Program-made: the position numbers and the translations under genes | Assembly: GCA_947179485.1 (NCBI GenBank) | Contig: OX359246.1 | Span: 41,147,632-41,211,631, forward strand | Length of the DNA: 64,000 bases | Direction of reading: 5' to 3' | Source of the DNA: Allacma fusca | Taxonomy: Eukaryota > Arthropoda > Collembola > Symphypleona > Sminthuridae | Notes under the pieces: model-generated | The model's database searches: none | What the model saw: only the letters and a program-made list of their open reading frames with translations | Told to the model about the DNA's origin: nothing | Shown: piece by piece, positions 49,326 to 62,745 of the stretch | Numbering within the stretch: the first letter of the stretch is position 1 | Layout of the letters: each line of letters starts with the position of its first letter

Positions 49326-52166
49326 CTTCCTTTATGATCAGTTGAAATTAAACTTGAAGATTGGCGTCCAATAGTGGAGTTTCTCTTGGAACTTGGATTT
49401 GTTAATAATCCGGGTTCGTGACTAAAATGTTGCTGGTAAAAATTGCGTCAGATATTTTAAGTCAGACCCAATCAGTTCTGCTTGCAATGTGGATCCAAAC
49501 TGGCTCTTATTTTTAACCAGTATGCAACGTATACTGGAAATAAAATAAAAAAAAAAGAATTGCAGTAGTGCCTGTGACTCTATATGAAGTGAAAAAATTC
49601 ACACTAGAGAGCTATTTCGCATTTACTGACCTCACTCTCGCCCTTGCACTAGAACCTGAGAATAAAACACACAATGCCAAGGTGTGAGTAAAATCTGAGA
49701 TTACGACTGGAGAAATGCAGAAATAATAAAAAAAAAAAAGATAAGAGGAACGCTATAGGGAAATGTAGGCTTCAACTTCCAGCTCCATAATAAAAACTGA
49801 TGGTATTTATAAGCCGGACTTATGAGGCTCCATTTTTTCTTGAGCATTTACGAAGATGTAATAAGTATATTGCTAGAATTCGGAGAAAAGACCATATGTG
49901 AGTGTGTGGACACACATGGCCCATGGAAAAAGATGTAAATGGAGTTTCTCCTTTGTAGACAGGAATGTGCTAAATGTTAACATTCTATTAATAAGAGAGT
50001 ATAACAAAAGTCATAAACATTTAGATTAAAAAATGCAACATTTTGTGTGGCAAATTAGTGTATGTTCATAGCTGGTCATGTGCTCCGTCAACCAGGAAAA
50101 ACCTCTGTTCCATCTGATAAAGCAAATCCACTACAATATGTGTTTTTTTGGGCATGTGTTACTTTTTTAATTGCTTTCCTGTAAGACGGCGGCCCAGCAC
50201 ATCTTGGCGCATTAATATAAGGAAAACATTGTGAGCAGGATCAAATAAATACACTTATAAAATATTGTAAACGTTGCTGCGGGTGAGGTGGTAAATGTGG
50301 CGGGTTAAGCGTGAACAGATGTATCCGTTATTGCTCATAATTTGTGGCTGCTGAACACGTGTCATTTATTAATTTAAATATTATTCATTTCATTTCAGAA
50401 TTTCTTTCCCTCAAGTTTCATCTCTATGTTGATATAAATATTTACTTGTATTTTGACGCAATCTCCTACATTGAGATTCATTTACAGGAAAAGTCGGTGC
50501 TTTCGTAATGGTAGTATATACTCGGGTTACAATAAAGGCTTATCCTGCACCTAGTCCATGTAATGAGGGATATACTAAAAAATGCTATGTGTGCAGGAAA
50601 TTTCATGAGGATTCGATTGACCTTAGTTATCGCTTGCTCTCTATTTTTCCGTTCATGTGTAATTACACACATGGATGGGTTAATAAAATAATTTTTTATC
50701 CTGGCCCTAACCCTCCAAATAGATTTCTTTGCCTTTATGCATGCAATCTGAGGGCCTTCGTTAATATTTTTTTATCCTGGCCGGGCCAGCCCGTAAATCC
50801 ACCTCTGCGTACACAGTTCTCAAGGTAAATGCATATTTGATAACTCTGGAAAGGATCTATCTCAAAAGATATTTTGAAAACATTTTGAAACCTGATAGAC
50901 GATTTTAAACCAGAATTTAAGTTTTTTCAAAAATTATCGAGCTTATTATTTTTGAGATTGCAGATTAAATTGAATTTCCCTTCTCCTCACACCGAGCAAA
51001 TGGGAGCTAGGTGTAAGAATTCTCTACACCCTCTCCATAGAACATAGGATGTTTGGGCATTTTTACCTTTTAAAATTTTCTTACGTGAGAGTTAATGCCA
51101 TGTCAGACCCTCAAGTCCAATGGCTAGTAGTACAACCGGATACTACATCAGCATTTCCAGACCTTTTTCTGGGTTTCAAAACATTTTTATTTTTTCAACT
51201 CACTACAATAAGTTCATACTAAATTACCCTGGTCTTCGGCTTTATATTTATTGCACATAATTCTAGAAATTATGACGTCGTGTCGTTAGTCGTAGTTGAA
51301 AACGTTAACTTTTCAAGTGCAAACTATGATACAAGAGACACGTTCAGTACAATAGGTGTAGTATAATGCAAACTAATGATAATAATTGGATTGAGGAGTA
51401 AGGCTTAGATTCAAGTTTGCTCAACTCTTGGATTAGAATTATTACGATTGATTATTTATCTACAAAAGTTGCACTCCAGGATAAATTTAAAGGATTAGTA
51501 ATCCATTCCCAACCCTGTGTCTAATTATAGGAAAATGGTACTTTTGCGCAATGGGATTTCGTCTGTCACCTGATATTGTTTGCTCCACCATTGCATTCTA
51601 TGCACAAACGGTTTTGCAGCTGTATGTGATTAAGGCAGATTAATCCCAGAAAGTTTTATCCAAATAGTTTTTATTTTAAATTTGACATTTCCCCCAAAAT
51701 TTGATTTTTAAATAGACTTTTCTACATTTAAAAAACATGTACATGTCATGTGCTTACAATAGTGAATGTACGTATAGGAACCAGTGACTATGAATAAATA
51801 ATTATGTACTGAGGAAACCGCGCCGAGACGTAATGTAATCTCTAAAAGCTATAATAATAATAATTACTGAAACTGAACATTGCTGCGTAATAACATTTAA
51901 ATTAACAATAAACAATGTCATAAAATACCTTTAGGAAAATTGTAAGGATATCTAATCATCCTAAGTAATTATGCTCCACGTGTAGTGTATTAATCACGTA
52001 AATGTAAAATAGGACCGGACCGTCTGACTTGCTGCAGAATTGGACAAAGTTTAACAAAGTGTAAATTGATACATTAATTTTGAGCAAGCCACAAAACTAT
52101 AGGAAACGTATACATATTATGAGGGAATGCATTCTCATAGGAATATTTATATATATATGGGTAAGA

Positions 52167-52172
52167 TTTATT
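52167..52172 (-). terminator. poly(A) signal of peptidase gene 2
   Basis: TTTATT on the plus strand (AATAAA on the minus strand), about 50 bases after the stop codon at 52221. Confidence 0.55.
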
Positions 52173-52220
52173 ATACACATTTTGTATCAATTGCTTGTCT
52201 ATTAAAGTACATCTGTAGAT

Positions 52221-55200
52221 TCACCAGATCTGGCATGGGTAGACGGGAATCGGGCATTTCCAAGTCAATGCAAAATCCACGGAATTTGCGACGCTCCCTT
52301 TGACTTGAAACTTCCAAGGGCTGTGCCGACTCGTTAAGATCTGTTGCTGCAGATTTTTGATCCGGTACGATCCACACAGGCTCTGCTCAAATAATAAGGA
52401 AATGGGGATAAAACTTTGAGGTTTACTGACCCCATTAAAATCCCCGCATGTGCCAGTGTCATAACAGTGTTGGAGGAATTTTAAAAATCATAAATAAATA
52501 ACCTGAGCAAATCCAATAAAAAATAGCTGATCTGGGGTGAAGTTAAGTCCAGGAAGACGTTGCTCTTGTCCATGACGCTTCACATAAGCCTTGTACCCTC
52601 GGAAGGCTTGTCGCAGACCGCCGTTATCTGCAATGTTTTCTCCTTGTGTATTTATCCCATTTAGCTAAAAACAAAAAAAAATACCAGATAAATCATATCT
52701 ATTTGAGTCCATTTATGACTCCTAAAAATAATTTTCAGAGGCTTATTATATACACAATGCTCACAGGCATATGGTCCAGCTCTGGCACAGTGTAATTTCC
52801 ATATTGATACACAAAACAGCGGGCTTTTGCTGAATATTTTTCAAGAGTTTCTGGGTCCCACCAGTTCCGTAGTCTGCCTTTTTCATCACTTTGCGCTCCT
52901 ATAGTAAATTTTAACTCTCAAAATAATAAAACATCAAATGGGAAGGAAATTAAGGAAAATTCCCAGTACTTTCCAACGCTTGTCACACACCTTCATCATC
53001 AAATGCATGGGTTATCTCATGTCCAATCACAGCCCCGATCCCACCATAGTTCATGGATCTATGGAGTAGTAAAAGAAAAAAATTAAAAATTAAATAAAAC
53101 ATTTCCAACCATTTAATGCGAACAAAATGCGGAAATTACACACTGAAGAGGATATCCGTAGAATGGGATTTGCAGGATTCCCGCTGGAAAAGCTGAAAAT
53201 AATCAGAAATTACAAATACAATTTATTATTCCTGACGAGTGAAACCAATTTTTATGTCATAGTTTGTGATTGTTTTTAAATGTCAAGTCTGCAGTTGCAA
53301 TATAAGTTTTTACCTATAGCATTGTACGACGCAGAATAAAATGCATTCACAACTGTGGAATAGGAAATCCATCTGAAATAAAATACATATTTGATTAAGT
53401 TCCTTATCAAGCGTACTTGTTTCAAAAATATTTTCAAATTTATTAAGCTACTTTGAACTTACTTGCTATAATCCTTTTCCTTGTCCAACTCCCGCAAGCT
53501 TTTGCTACTCACCCATTTGTAAACTTTCACAAAATTGTCAAAATGATTCGAGTTCAAATTCTCTGTTAATAGCTGGAACAAGATAAAAATAACAAGTTAG
53601 CAAATATTCACCTGCTCGACCAGGGATAGTTATAAGAGTGGTGGGAAAAATGAAGTTGCACGTAGAAAATGTACAGCAATAATTAATTACTTATTTTGTA
53701 TGAAAACAATTGATAGGGAGAACGTTTAAAAAAAATTACCCCTTGGAACTCCTGGTTTAATGCTTCCCTATTGTCCAGCAGCCATTTTGGATATGCTATG
53801 AAGGCACTCATGGCTTGGGCTTTTCGATGTGCGAGTGTCTTTGTGTCATCTCGTATCCAGTCACTCTCTTGAAGAATCTCATAGAACCCTTTCCGGATGT
53901 CCTTGACAATTGAGTCTACCTGTATTAAAAATAAAAAAATTGTAGGGACTACTGTATATTTATCTATAGATAAAGGAAATGGGAATCGGACTGAAAATTC
54001 CACCTCGTCTTTGAAATTTGTTCTAAAATTGGTTCGCACATAACGGTACGACACTGCCCAGCCCATGTGACGATTAACCCATTCCGAACAAACCTTGTAC
54101 CTGGAAATAAAAGGAAGCAATTATTCCCTGTAAGTTTCCCTGTGTTGAGTTTTGAGCAATAATTACATTTATTGCCCAGAAAAATCAGCATGAAATTATT
54201 TTTATATAGATACCTTGGAGGTGGGTACTGGACTCCGGAGGTAACTTTCAAATACTGGAAAATTCGCTGTTGGAACTGAGCACTGACAGCGTTGCCAAAT
54301 TGAAAGATGATCCTCCATTTTAGATAATTTCCTAAATGCAGAAAATTTGTGTCAAAATTTACTTATACTAGGTGCTTCTACAGGCACATTCGTCTCTGTT
54401 TTGATTCGAAACCAAAAGTGGAAATAAATTCAAAATAAAGGTTTCCTTACGGATAATTCGGTAATCAAACTTCACTAGAACTGAGCTGAGGCCTTCAAAA
54501 TAAGCTGTATCTTTAACAATGATTGTTAGATTATTCCAGTCAATGACTAGTTCAGTTTCGGAAAAAATCTGCTCAAAATATTCCCTCCAGTTTGATTGCT
54601 GAAATTAGAAATTAGAAATTCACAAGCTCAACACTTCAACAATTTTTTATTGATTTAAAAAAATTTGTTTGAATGTTTTTTTTCTGTATATTCCCCATAC
54701 ATTAGGTAAGATGTCTTGCAGATCCTTCAAATCGATAGGATTGTACAGGGCAGTTCGATTCCGACGATTTTCCATTCTAGTGGCTATCTTCATAGCAGTG
54801 AAGGAAAAATAATGGATTTATTGGAAAATATTTTTGAAATATGGTGGAACAAAAAAATAACTATAGTCCATCTTATACCTGTGCCAATTCTCGCTCAAAT
54901 GCAAGGAGCTCAGAGGCAATCTGAGTAGAATTGGATTCCTCGGGATAAACCAATGGCCACAAATCTTGTATGAGGGTTTCATAAGCAGTTACGAAAACAT
55001 TTGGACTAGTGTCCAATAAATATGGAATTGCAACTCCGAACGTCTGCTGGTCAATCTTTAGTCCCATTTCACAAAATTACTTAAATTCTTAAAGGTTTTT
55101 GACATCAGGGATCAAAATTATTATAATTTGATCCAGTCACATAGCTAAAGTGTATGGCTTTCAAAAAAATTGTATTGTTTATAGGATTAAATTCTCACGT

Positions 55201-57209
55201 AAATAGTGTTCTCTGTGGGTTGTTTCTCATCAAAGAAAACATACATGGAGATAATAAAGTTGCCGTTTGTTTCCCTCCGAATACGACCTAAGGTTGTTCC
55301 TAGGTCATTTAGTGAGTGAAACTCTCCATTCCCGACAACTTTCTCAACTAAGTTTCTCATTTGGGTGTGATTCTCCCGGTTATCTAATGTTGGGACAATT
55401 AAAGCGAGTCAGAAAAATTCAGGATGATTAAGGAAGAATTTAATTTTGGGTTTTAATTTTGTTCCAGCCGGCGTTTCAATTTGGATTCCTTCATGAACGT
55501 TACCTTGAGCAAGACACATCGTATACAATTTCTGGGCAAGTAGCACAGGCCGAGGATCCGTTGGGATAGGCTCCGTCTCCAGTAGACCTAAAATGTCAAA
55601 CTAATTCGTTATTCGTCATGAGTGTATTTTGGTGCCAGGATGTTCAAATGCAAACGAACGGTTCCTTTTTCATCAGTTACATTCCTAAATGGCTCGCAAT
55701 CAGTTTATTTGTGGAGAAGCCATTATTATTAAGGTACAAAAAATAAAACTAACTTTTAATTTCTCTGTTCATTTTCTCCCGCAGGACATCAAATTGGTCC
55801 CAATTGGTACTGGATTCTGGAATGGGATTTTTTGCCATCCAGCCTCCACAAGAGAAAGCAAAAAAATCTTCACAAGGGTTTTGAGTCGAGTCCATTGAAT
55901 TCATGACCCTCTCCGCTGTTATAACACATTCTGGACTCATGCAGATCTCATCTAGGTTACCTAACCGCAAGCCAGCCTCATGTTAGGTAACAACTTTCAA
56001 ACTATTATATAACTCCAGCATGCACACAATACCATAAAAATCCTTAAGCAATGCTAAATTGTAAAACTTTTCAAATGCCGCAGAACCTACAGTAGACGAT
56101 GATTAAAAACACCAGTACTAATTTTTTTTCAGGGGATTTTTTGGTGTACAGAATCAGTTGAAGATCATAATTCTAGAGGAAACGCTGGTGCCGGTCATTT
56201 GAGCATTTTTAATTCCTCTGTACTAAAATTAGATCCCCTACTGGAATTTCTGACACAGCTCTGTCAATAATGAAGAAGCCAGGAACGATAGGATTCCATA
56301 TTTGCAGCAATTTTTTTTAAACTCTCACATAGTACCTGAAAAGTCTACGTCAATATCAAAGCTATGGTATCTACTACTGCAGGTTTTGAGGTAAATGTAA
56401 AAAAAATTAAAATCATTACTGATGCCTTCTTGGGATTTATTGGTGGCGCTGACAGCCAGCATTAGAAAAGAGATCAGCAGTCCAAGAATGACAAATACCA
56501 AGCAGGCGAGTCCAATCCATAGCTTTTTCTCCAGCCTGGATTTCACTCCGCAATTAAAATATGTCGGTTTCCACCTTCCCATCAACACAAAATCCGAGAT
56601 TAGACAAATGTGTCTTCTAATAATGAGCACGTGCTTATGATTTCAGGTCACAGGTACTATTACAACATGAGTCTTGTATAAATACAGACAGATCTAACTT
56701 TATAAGAGCACCTCGTAGCAGCATCCGGAAATTGTAATGAGATGCTCTTATAATTATATAAGGATAGAACCTGATATTTGATTACAGAAAGATTATTTGA
56801 GCACAAGTTTCCCTGAACCATAAACTCTCAATCTGGAAAAGTATACTGAGCAAAGCTAGTGTTGAAAATAAGACCTTTACCTAAAAATGTGATTGTGCTT
56901 ATGTACTTTCGCAGCTTGAGAATTGCACTGAATTGGGGCTTCATGGGGATTCTCCATTGAATTAGACACTGGCAGTGAAACTTCACTCACAACACTAATC
57001 TCTGGCTGATCTTCAGGAAAGTCTGATATTCTAAGAGACCCTCCGAACCTCCCCTTGAGACTGGCTTCCATTCTTCCTCTAATTCCGTTACGGAGGATGC
57101 TTTTACGACTATCTTCCAAGTTATTGGGGGAGGGTTGAGGAAGTAAGTCACATTTATTAAAGAGAGATTCAGGGCTAGATACTTTATTGGAATTATCGTG
57201 AAATTTCAT
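52221..57209 (-). CDS. neprilysin-like M13 zinc metallopeptidase, gene 2
   Basis: Eighteen minus-strand exons: 56881-57209, 56420-56574, 55754-55951, 55504-55587, 55199-55383, 54879-55055, 54701-54787, 54451-54598, 54214-54331, 54004-54100, 53740-53919, 53463-53572, 53314-53372, 53144-53192, 52991-53058, 52765-52898, 52503-52664, 52221-52382. They join in frame to 833 residues. The cytoplasmic N-terminus is long (about 109 residues, serine-rich) before a membrane helix near 129-151. The ectodomain has DPCEDFF-type [17 protein letters not shown], the zinc motif H672-E-I-T-H676, E735 in GENIADNGG, and the terminal CQIW. All catalytic elements are present. Exons of 177, 118, 97, 180, 59, 49 and 68 nt match gene 1 exactly, proving common descent. 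The first exon is inferred from its open frame and matching phase (AG plus G); an alternative start at ATG 56582 would remove the long tail. Confidence 0.9.
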
Positions 57210-59893
57210 TATTTGAGCTATCAATGTAGTTCAGGGTGACTATATGGACTTCATTAAAAGTTCCCTATACTTATTGGAACTTTAACTTCCACTTTGAAGA
57301 CCCCACTTTGAAACACCTACTTGGGTCGGCTGTACTCTTCACATCCTCCGGTAATTCTTTTTATATAATTATTAATAACTATTACAGCTTTTATGAGTGA
57401 AAGTCTTGGGGGTCAAGTTCAGCTGTGAGACTTTTGAAGTTTTTGGATCTCAGTTGAAGATCTAGATGGAAAGATGACAGACGATGAGGAGGACTTGGGG
57501 AGATCATGTCTTGACCGGTCCCGACTCAATGAATGGGAAAAAAGCGAGGGATAAGAATATGGCGACACAAATAATTATCATAATTATTAATGTTTCATGT
57601 CGAAGGAGCTGGATGAATTGTACATACAAAGAGATGATGTGAGGATTAATTGCATTTGTTTAATGATATATGAAAGGAATGAACATGTTCATGGAGTGAG
57701 TTGGTGATAAGTGAGTGTGAGTGTTTGTGTTGTTGTTGTTGTGGGGTGCTATTTGGGATCTGTGTACATACATATGAACATTTAGCACGGACCGTAATTA
57801 TCTGATTTAGGTTGGAGCTGCCATATGGACGTCCTCACCGCTACACATAAACTAATGATTTATAGGGTCACCAGAAGAATTTAGCTCAATTTAATTCAAT
57901 TATTACTCACAATAAGATTCGCAGTGTGACTCTCCCATCGGATTGCACATTTTCTCAGCGACTCTTCACAATCTCAGAGAGTGTCTCAGTCCGTGGGGAG
58001 GGTGTCAAGAGTTTTATACGCATTTAAGCCGCAAGGCTATGAATCAAATGGCTAATAAATTGTTTTCAATGTAAATATCATGGTTAAAGGTTATGCCTCA
58101 AGAGACATTTTTCCTCAGCTGTACACAAGCCTCTGTACATATGGCTTCATTATGAAGATGTATATATGTACGTCCTCCGAAGCACATTTTCAAAGGAAAG
58201 ATTACAATTTGTCTATAAGGGCAGAAGCTACTCAGCACAAAAATATCAAAGAAAATTGAAGCTCTCCAAGCTCTCAAACTATTACTCATGTCAAGTCTTA
58301 TCTTTTTTTTTCAGCATGGAACCTCCTGTATTTACGTCACTCATTATCTCAGGTTTTAATTATGACAGGGATTATTTCAACAAGTCAACCCCGGACACTC
58401 TCGTGGTCAACTTTGAGTACGAAAACATGTGAAAAAATATGTTCACATGTCCATTTGAGACATGCCGTGTCAATGATTTTCAGAGGAGGTTATTCGGATG
58501 AGTCGTGTCATATTCAAGCTCATAAGCTTCGTTACAATTAAAATCTTTACTGGGCTGCTTGTAAGTATACAAAGTAACTATTTCTCGTCAGTGACATAAT
58601 TATAAGATAGCACACACTTAGGGACATCTACAATGTAGTTTGCAAAATAGTATGTCTCATTCTTGTAACTACTTTTACAAACTCAAGCTAGGAAAGCTAT
58701 AACTTCCGCAAATGCTGTGGAGTAAGCTGTAAGTAGTTACAAACGTTCCAATATGGCCATCTCACCAGAAAAAATTGCCTTGGTAAAGATTGAAATTTTG
58801 GTAATAATTACTAAAACGGCCGGGTCTGTGTGAAAAAATGTTTCTAAATGAACATATTATTTTAATGGAGAAAATTTCCCTTTTACTTGGTAGGGGACAC
58901 TATATACACGGAATGAAATCAAATTTGCTACGCGTATATATTTTTCTGATTTTTTATTCCTTACAAAATGCTAGTAAGGATTTTTCTAAAAGTTAAACAA
59001 GAGCTAAATTTTAATGATAGGAAAGTATACGTGCCCCAAAAAGTTTTTACACATTGGTAATTTAAACCATTGTCTCTTACTTAAAATCGCGTAACGTTAC
59101 AAATTAAATTCTTCAAGGGTTTTAACTTCCAGTTAGCAATACAGTCGTACATGGAGCTTAAACCGAGCTGAAAACAATTAAGCAGGTTACAACTCCATTG
59201 AATATTTTTAGTACAGTCACACAAGGCAATAATGTTTTGCATGGGAATCATCAATATAGACCTCTCTGAAAGACAATAGGAGCCCCATTTTCTGTGTAGC
59301 AAGATTGAAGGTTAATACAATAAATTGAGAGTTAAAAACTGGACATTGAACACATGCTGCACATAAAGGTATATCTAAAACTGGAGCTGGATAATAAATA
59401 TACAGAGAATACACAAATCCACGCTGTGCCTTGAATCAACTGGCACTTCACCTGATGAGGTATAATAATTATATTGAGTAACCTTCGGGATTTCTTTGTA
59501 TGAGGAATTGCAAGCGAGCTGGATAATAAATACTTATCCGTGCATTACTTATACGTTGATGAAAACGCATACGTACTTACATACTAATGAACTAGAAAAT
59601 AAAAATATAGAGTAACATGCTCATTCTAATGTTTGTTCACTCAGCAGAAGATGTGTTTGTTCCCTGGACGGTTTGACGAGACAATTTCCCCTCATTCATC
59701 TCCGCACGTCATATCAGTAGCAGGAGCAACAACAACTGCTGATTTTTTGACTTTATGCAGCCAGTCATATTTTCCCCATTGCTGATGCCTGAACGCACAT
59801 TGAACTTTGTCAGTCGATCACATGGATGAAGTTGTGACTCTGAGTAATCTCACCTGACTGCAGACCTGCGATAACGATTTTCTGCGGTTGGTA
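57210..59893. other. intergenic between divergent peptidase and P450 genes
   Basis: No exon supported. The part next to 57210 should hold the promoter and leader of peptidase gene 2; no clear TATA box was identified there. A short TGT microsatellite lies near 57727-57742. Confidence 0.5.
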
Positions 59894-59940
59894 TATATAA
59901 GACTAAAATCCTGATTTTGTGATCCTGTGATACATTCAGT
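59894..59940 (+). promoter_or_regulatory. TATA box and initiator-like site of the P450 gene
   Basis: TATATAAG starts at 59894 and TCAGT lies at 59936-59940. The spacing (about 44) is longer than usual, so the true start may lie between. The ATG is at 60004, giving a short leader. Confidence 0.5.
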
Positions 59941-60003
59941 TGAAGAGAGCCACTATTTCACTCATACTCCGTCAAACAGTAACAAAAATAGTAATACTAC
60001 AAA

Positions 60004-62191
60004 ATGATTGCAACCGAAATTTTAGTATTGATTATAACCGTCCTTGTTTTTGGGTATTACTTTTCCACCAAGAAGCCTAAGAATTTCCCACCAGGTAAAC
60101 AGTGTTATTATTAATGGTTATAATTTTATACATAATTACATAATGGTTTGTTTCAGATTCTCTCGTAATATTTTGTATGATGTAGCTCATGTAATTAAAT
60201 GGATTGTTTTGAATGAAGGTCCGCGACCATGGCCACTTTTTGGAAACTTGTTCCAACTCAAGCAAAACCAACTTCGTCATGAGCAATTTGACGCTTTAGG
60301 GAAAAAGTATGGGGATATCGTCGGATTGTATTTTGGATCCAAGGCGTAAGCTTCTTTTAATTCATCCTCTTAGGAAGGTTTTTTAAGTTCTGACATTTTA
60401 CAAGAATTCCTTCCTAACTACATAAATGTTTCTTCCCTACCAGGATGGTCATCTTAAATAATCCGAAGCACATCAAAGAAGCCTTTGCGGAGCATGTATT
60501 TTCTGGAAGAGATATCAGTAACCTCATCAAGGACCGGAATTTGGGGGGAAACAGAGGTGCGTACTATTGCTATAAGAGAAAGATACATTTTGATAAAGTA
60601 TTTGTTCATATGGGGTCAGGCAAATTTGAAATATTTCCCAATTTTAATTATTTCCCTTGCAAACGCATACGACAATAACAGATTGGGAAGCACTGACAAG
60701 TTCATATTGTGACCGGCTTGTGATTTAAATGCCAAGCATTTAGCTAATATGTATAGATACATTTTATAGGTGTTTTACTATGCGACGGTCCAGCGTGGCA
60801 AGAGCAGAGAAGATTTGCACTGAAATCTCTCCGAGACTTTGGTTTCGGGAAAAAGTCAATGGAAGCTATTATCATGGAAGAAGTAAATGAACTAATTGCT
60901 GGCTTCAAAAGTCAACATGGAACACCCGTTACTACTCAGAACCGGTTCAACATTGCCGTGCTAAATGGTCTCTGGGCTATCATGACGGGAGAGAGATACA
61001 GTCATGATGACCCAAGATTGAACCACCTCATCCGGGGCTTAACAGCGTAAGTGTCTATGAACATAATAATTACTTGAAAAATCTAATAATTTTGAAAAGT
61101 TTGTACTCATGAGGGGTATTTAAAAATAGTACAATAGCTAAACGACCTCTGAGCTCAGTTTTGGCGGACTTGTTCCCAATTGTTTACCACATGAGGAAGA
61201 CCTTCCCAAGTCTTTTCACAATTACTGGCGGAGTCTTCCAAAAGGAAACTTACAAACTGATCGGAGAAACTATCAAGTCTCACCAAGAAACCGTCCAGGA
61301 AGACTCGCCACGAGATTTCTTAGATGTTTATCTCAATGAAGTAAAGAAGACTAAGGATCCTCAATCAAGTTTCCACGGAGAGGATGGAAGTAAGTTACAA
61401 TTTGCAAGAAATATTCCGGAATCAATTATGAAATGTCAGTGATGTAATAATATCCTTTGAAAATAGTTTTAAGTTTACGGGTCACCATGTTGGACCTTTT
61501 TGTGGCTGGAGCGGAAACAACTAGCACAACCCTTAGCTGGGCATTTTTGATCCTGGCCCTTCATCCGGAGATCCAAGAAAAAGTTCATGAGGAAATCAAA
61601 AAAGTGGTTGGATTGTCCCGACACGTATCTTTGACAGATCGGCCGGAGTGAGTCTCTTTTAAATTTACAAGACAATAATTTAGTATTAAAATTATAAATT
61701 ACAGTGATCATTTGTATTGCTTGTCAATCTGCAGTCTACCCTACCTTGAGGCTACGGATATGGAAGTGCTGCGATACTCATCCTTGGTGTCAACCGGTGT
61801 ACCACACAAAGTCCACGAGGATGTGGAGTTCCATGGATTCACAATCCCGAAAGGAACAACTATTATTGGGAACTTGTACAATGCTGCGAGGAGCAAGGAA
61901 GCATGGGGTGACCCAGAAAACTTCCGACCGGAACGGTTCATTTCTGCTGATGGGAAATGTGTAGTTCGGAATGATGCTTTCATGCCGTTCTCAACTGGTA
62001 GAAGAATTTGTTTGGGAGAGACCCTGGCCAAAGATGAGTTGTTCCTGTTTATGGGGAACATTTTCCAGCAATTGAAGGTGGTTCCTGTTGAAGGAGAAGT
62101 GAAACCCACGTTAGCACCTAGGACTTTATCCAGCATTGTTTTGATGCCTACCGAGCACAAGTTGGTTATTTTGGACCGACAAGTTGCTTGA
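60004..62191 (+). CDS. cytochrome P450, CYP2 clan
   Basis: Seven exons, 60004-60094, 60219-60345, 60444-60556, 60770-61046, 61154-61389, 61467-61647 and 61735-62191, encode 493 residues. An N-terminal membrane anchor (about 5-20) precedes the proline hinge PPGPRPWPLFGNL. The helix C motif is WQEQRRF; the oxygen-activating helix I motif is AGAETT (294-299); EVLR (352-355) is the ExxR pair; FRPERF follows; the haem loop is PFSTGRRICLG with the axial thiolate at C434. All catalytic parts are intact. The sequence style (GPRPWPLFGNL, RRFALKSLRDFGFG) places it in the CYP2 clan, whose arthropod members include hormone-related and detoxifying enzymes; the substrate is unknown. It should be a microsomal monooxygenase working with P450 reductase. 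The exon 5 acceptor was moved to 61152/61153 because the nearer AG breaks the frame. Confidence 0.94.
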
Positions 62192-62288
62192 GATGTCAAG
62201 CTTCCTATAGTGAAATATTAGTATTTATTTAAAATATTTTTTCATGTAAAACTCTCTCACATTTTATGTACACAAAAAAGTCACTGAT

Positions 62289-62294
62289 AATAAA
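62289..62294 (+). terminator. poly(A) signal AATAAA of the P450 gene
   Basis: About 100 bases after the stop codon. Confidence 0.6.
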
Positions 62295-62387
62295 TATTGT
62301 GTGGTTCGGACTAATTTTAGGTAGTTCGGTTGAAAAACTCATTAATTATCACAGGCATTCATTGAGTCCAGCACTCGCAGTCGCTTA

Positions 62388-62745
62388 GGGGCTGTGTATA
62401 AATAACGTTTCATTTTCTAGGGGGGGGGGGGTTTCAGGCTGATGATTTTGTGTATGCTAGGTAGGGGGGAAGGGCTAATGTCACTGATGACGTTTCATTG
62501 ATTTGTAATCAAAATAATTTGGAAAATTGGAAACTGGTACCAAAAATATCTAAATACTCAATGCAGCAATATTATAGCAGTCATGTAAGGGGATAATTGT
62601 AAAAATTATTTGGGGAAAAAATTTGAACGATTTTGAGTGTTTAATGTTCACATTTTCTTTAAATATATTTTGAAGCTTGTTTGTCGATTACTGCAAGAAC
62701 ATCTAAAATATGGGCTCTTATGGCGCCGTATGAAGATGGCATTAT
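62388..62745 (-). mobile_element. partial copy of the TTA-target DNA transposon
   Basis: Beginning right after TTA at 62385-62387, the sequence starts GGGGCTGTGTATAAATAACG and then follows the reverse complement of the right part of the 15331-16781 element. Shared stretches include TTCAGGCTGATGATTT, TAATGTCACTGA and CGTTTCATTGATTTGTAA, with an internal deletion relative to that copy. Similarity fades after about 62745 and no matching right end is found, so this copy is truncated or heavily decayed. It contains a run of twelve G near 62421. Confidence 0.75.

Larger units (their letters stand above)
46081..52166. other. intergenic between the two peptidase genes
   Basis: Begins with the probable 5' leader of peptidase gene 1, which contains CAG/CAT-type triplet runs (a GAT run on the plus strand at about 46203-46218). 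It also contains TG/AC microsatellites, a 129-bp tandem repeat (47915-48235) and a possible SINE relic near 49271. Short open frames at 48592-48810 and 50508-50828 show no recognisable protein features. Confidence 0.5.

Noticed and set aside
56120..56250. Possible inverted pair AGGGGAT...ATCCCCT
   Set aside because: Only seven bases and no flanking direct repeat; lies inside an intron of peptidase gene 2.
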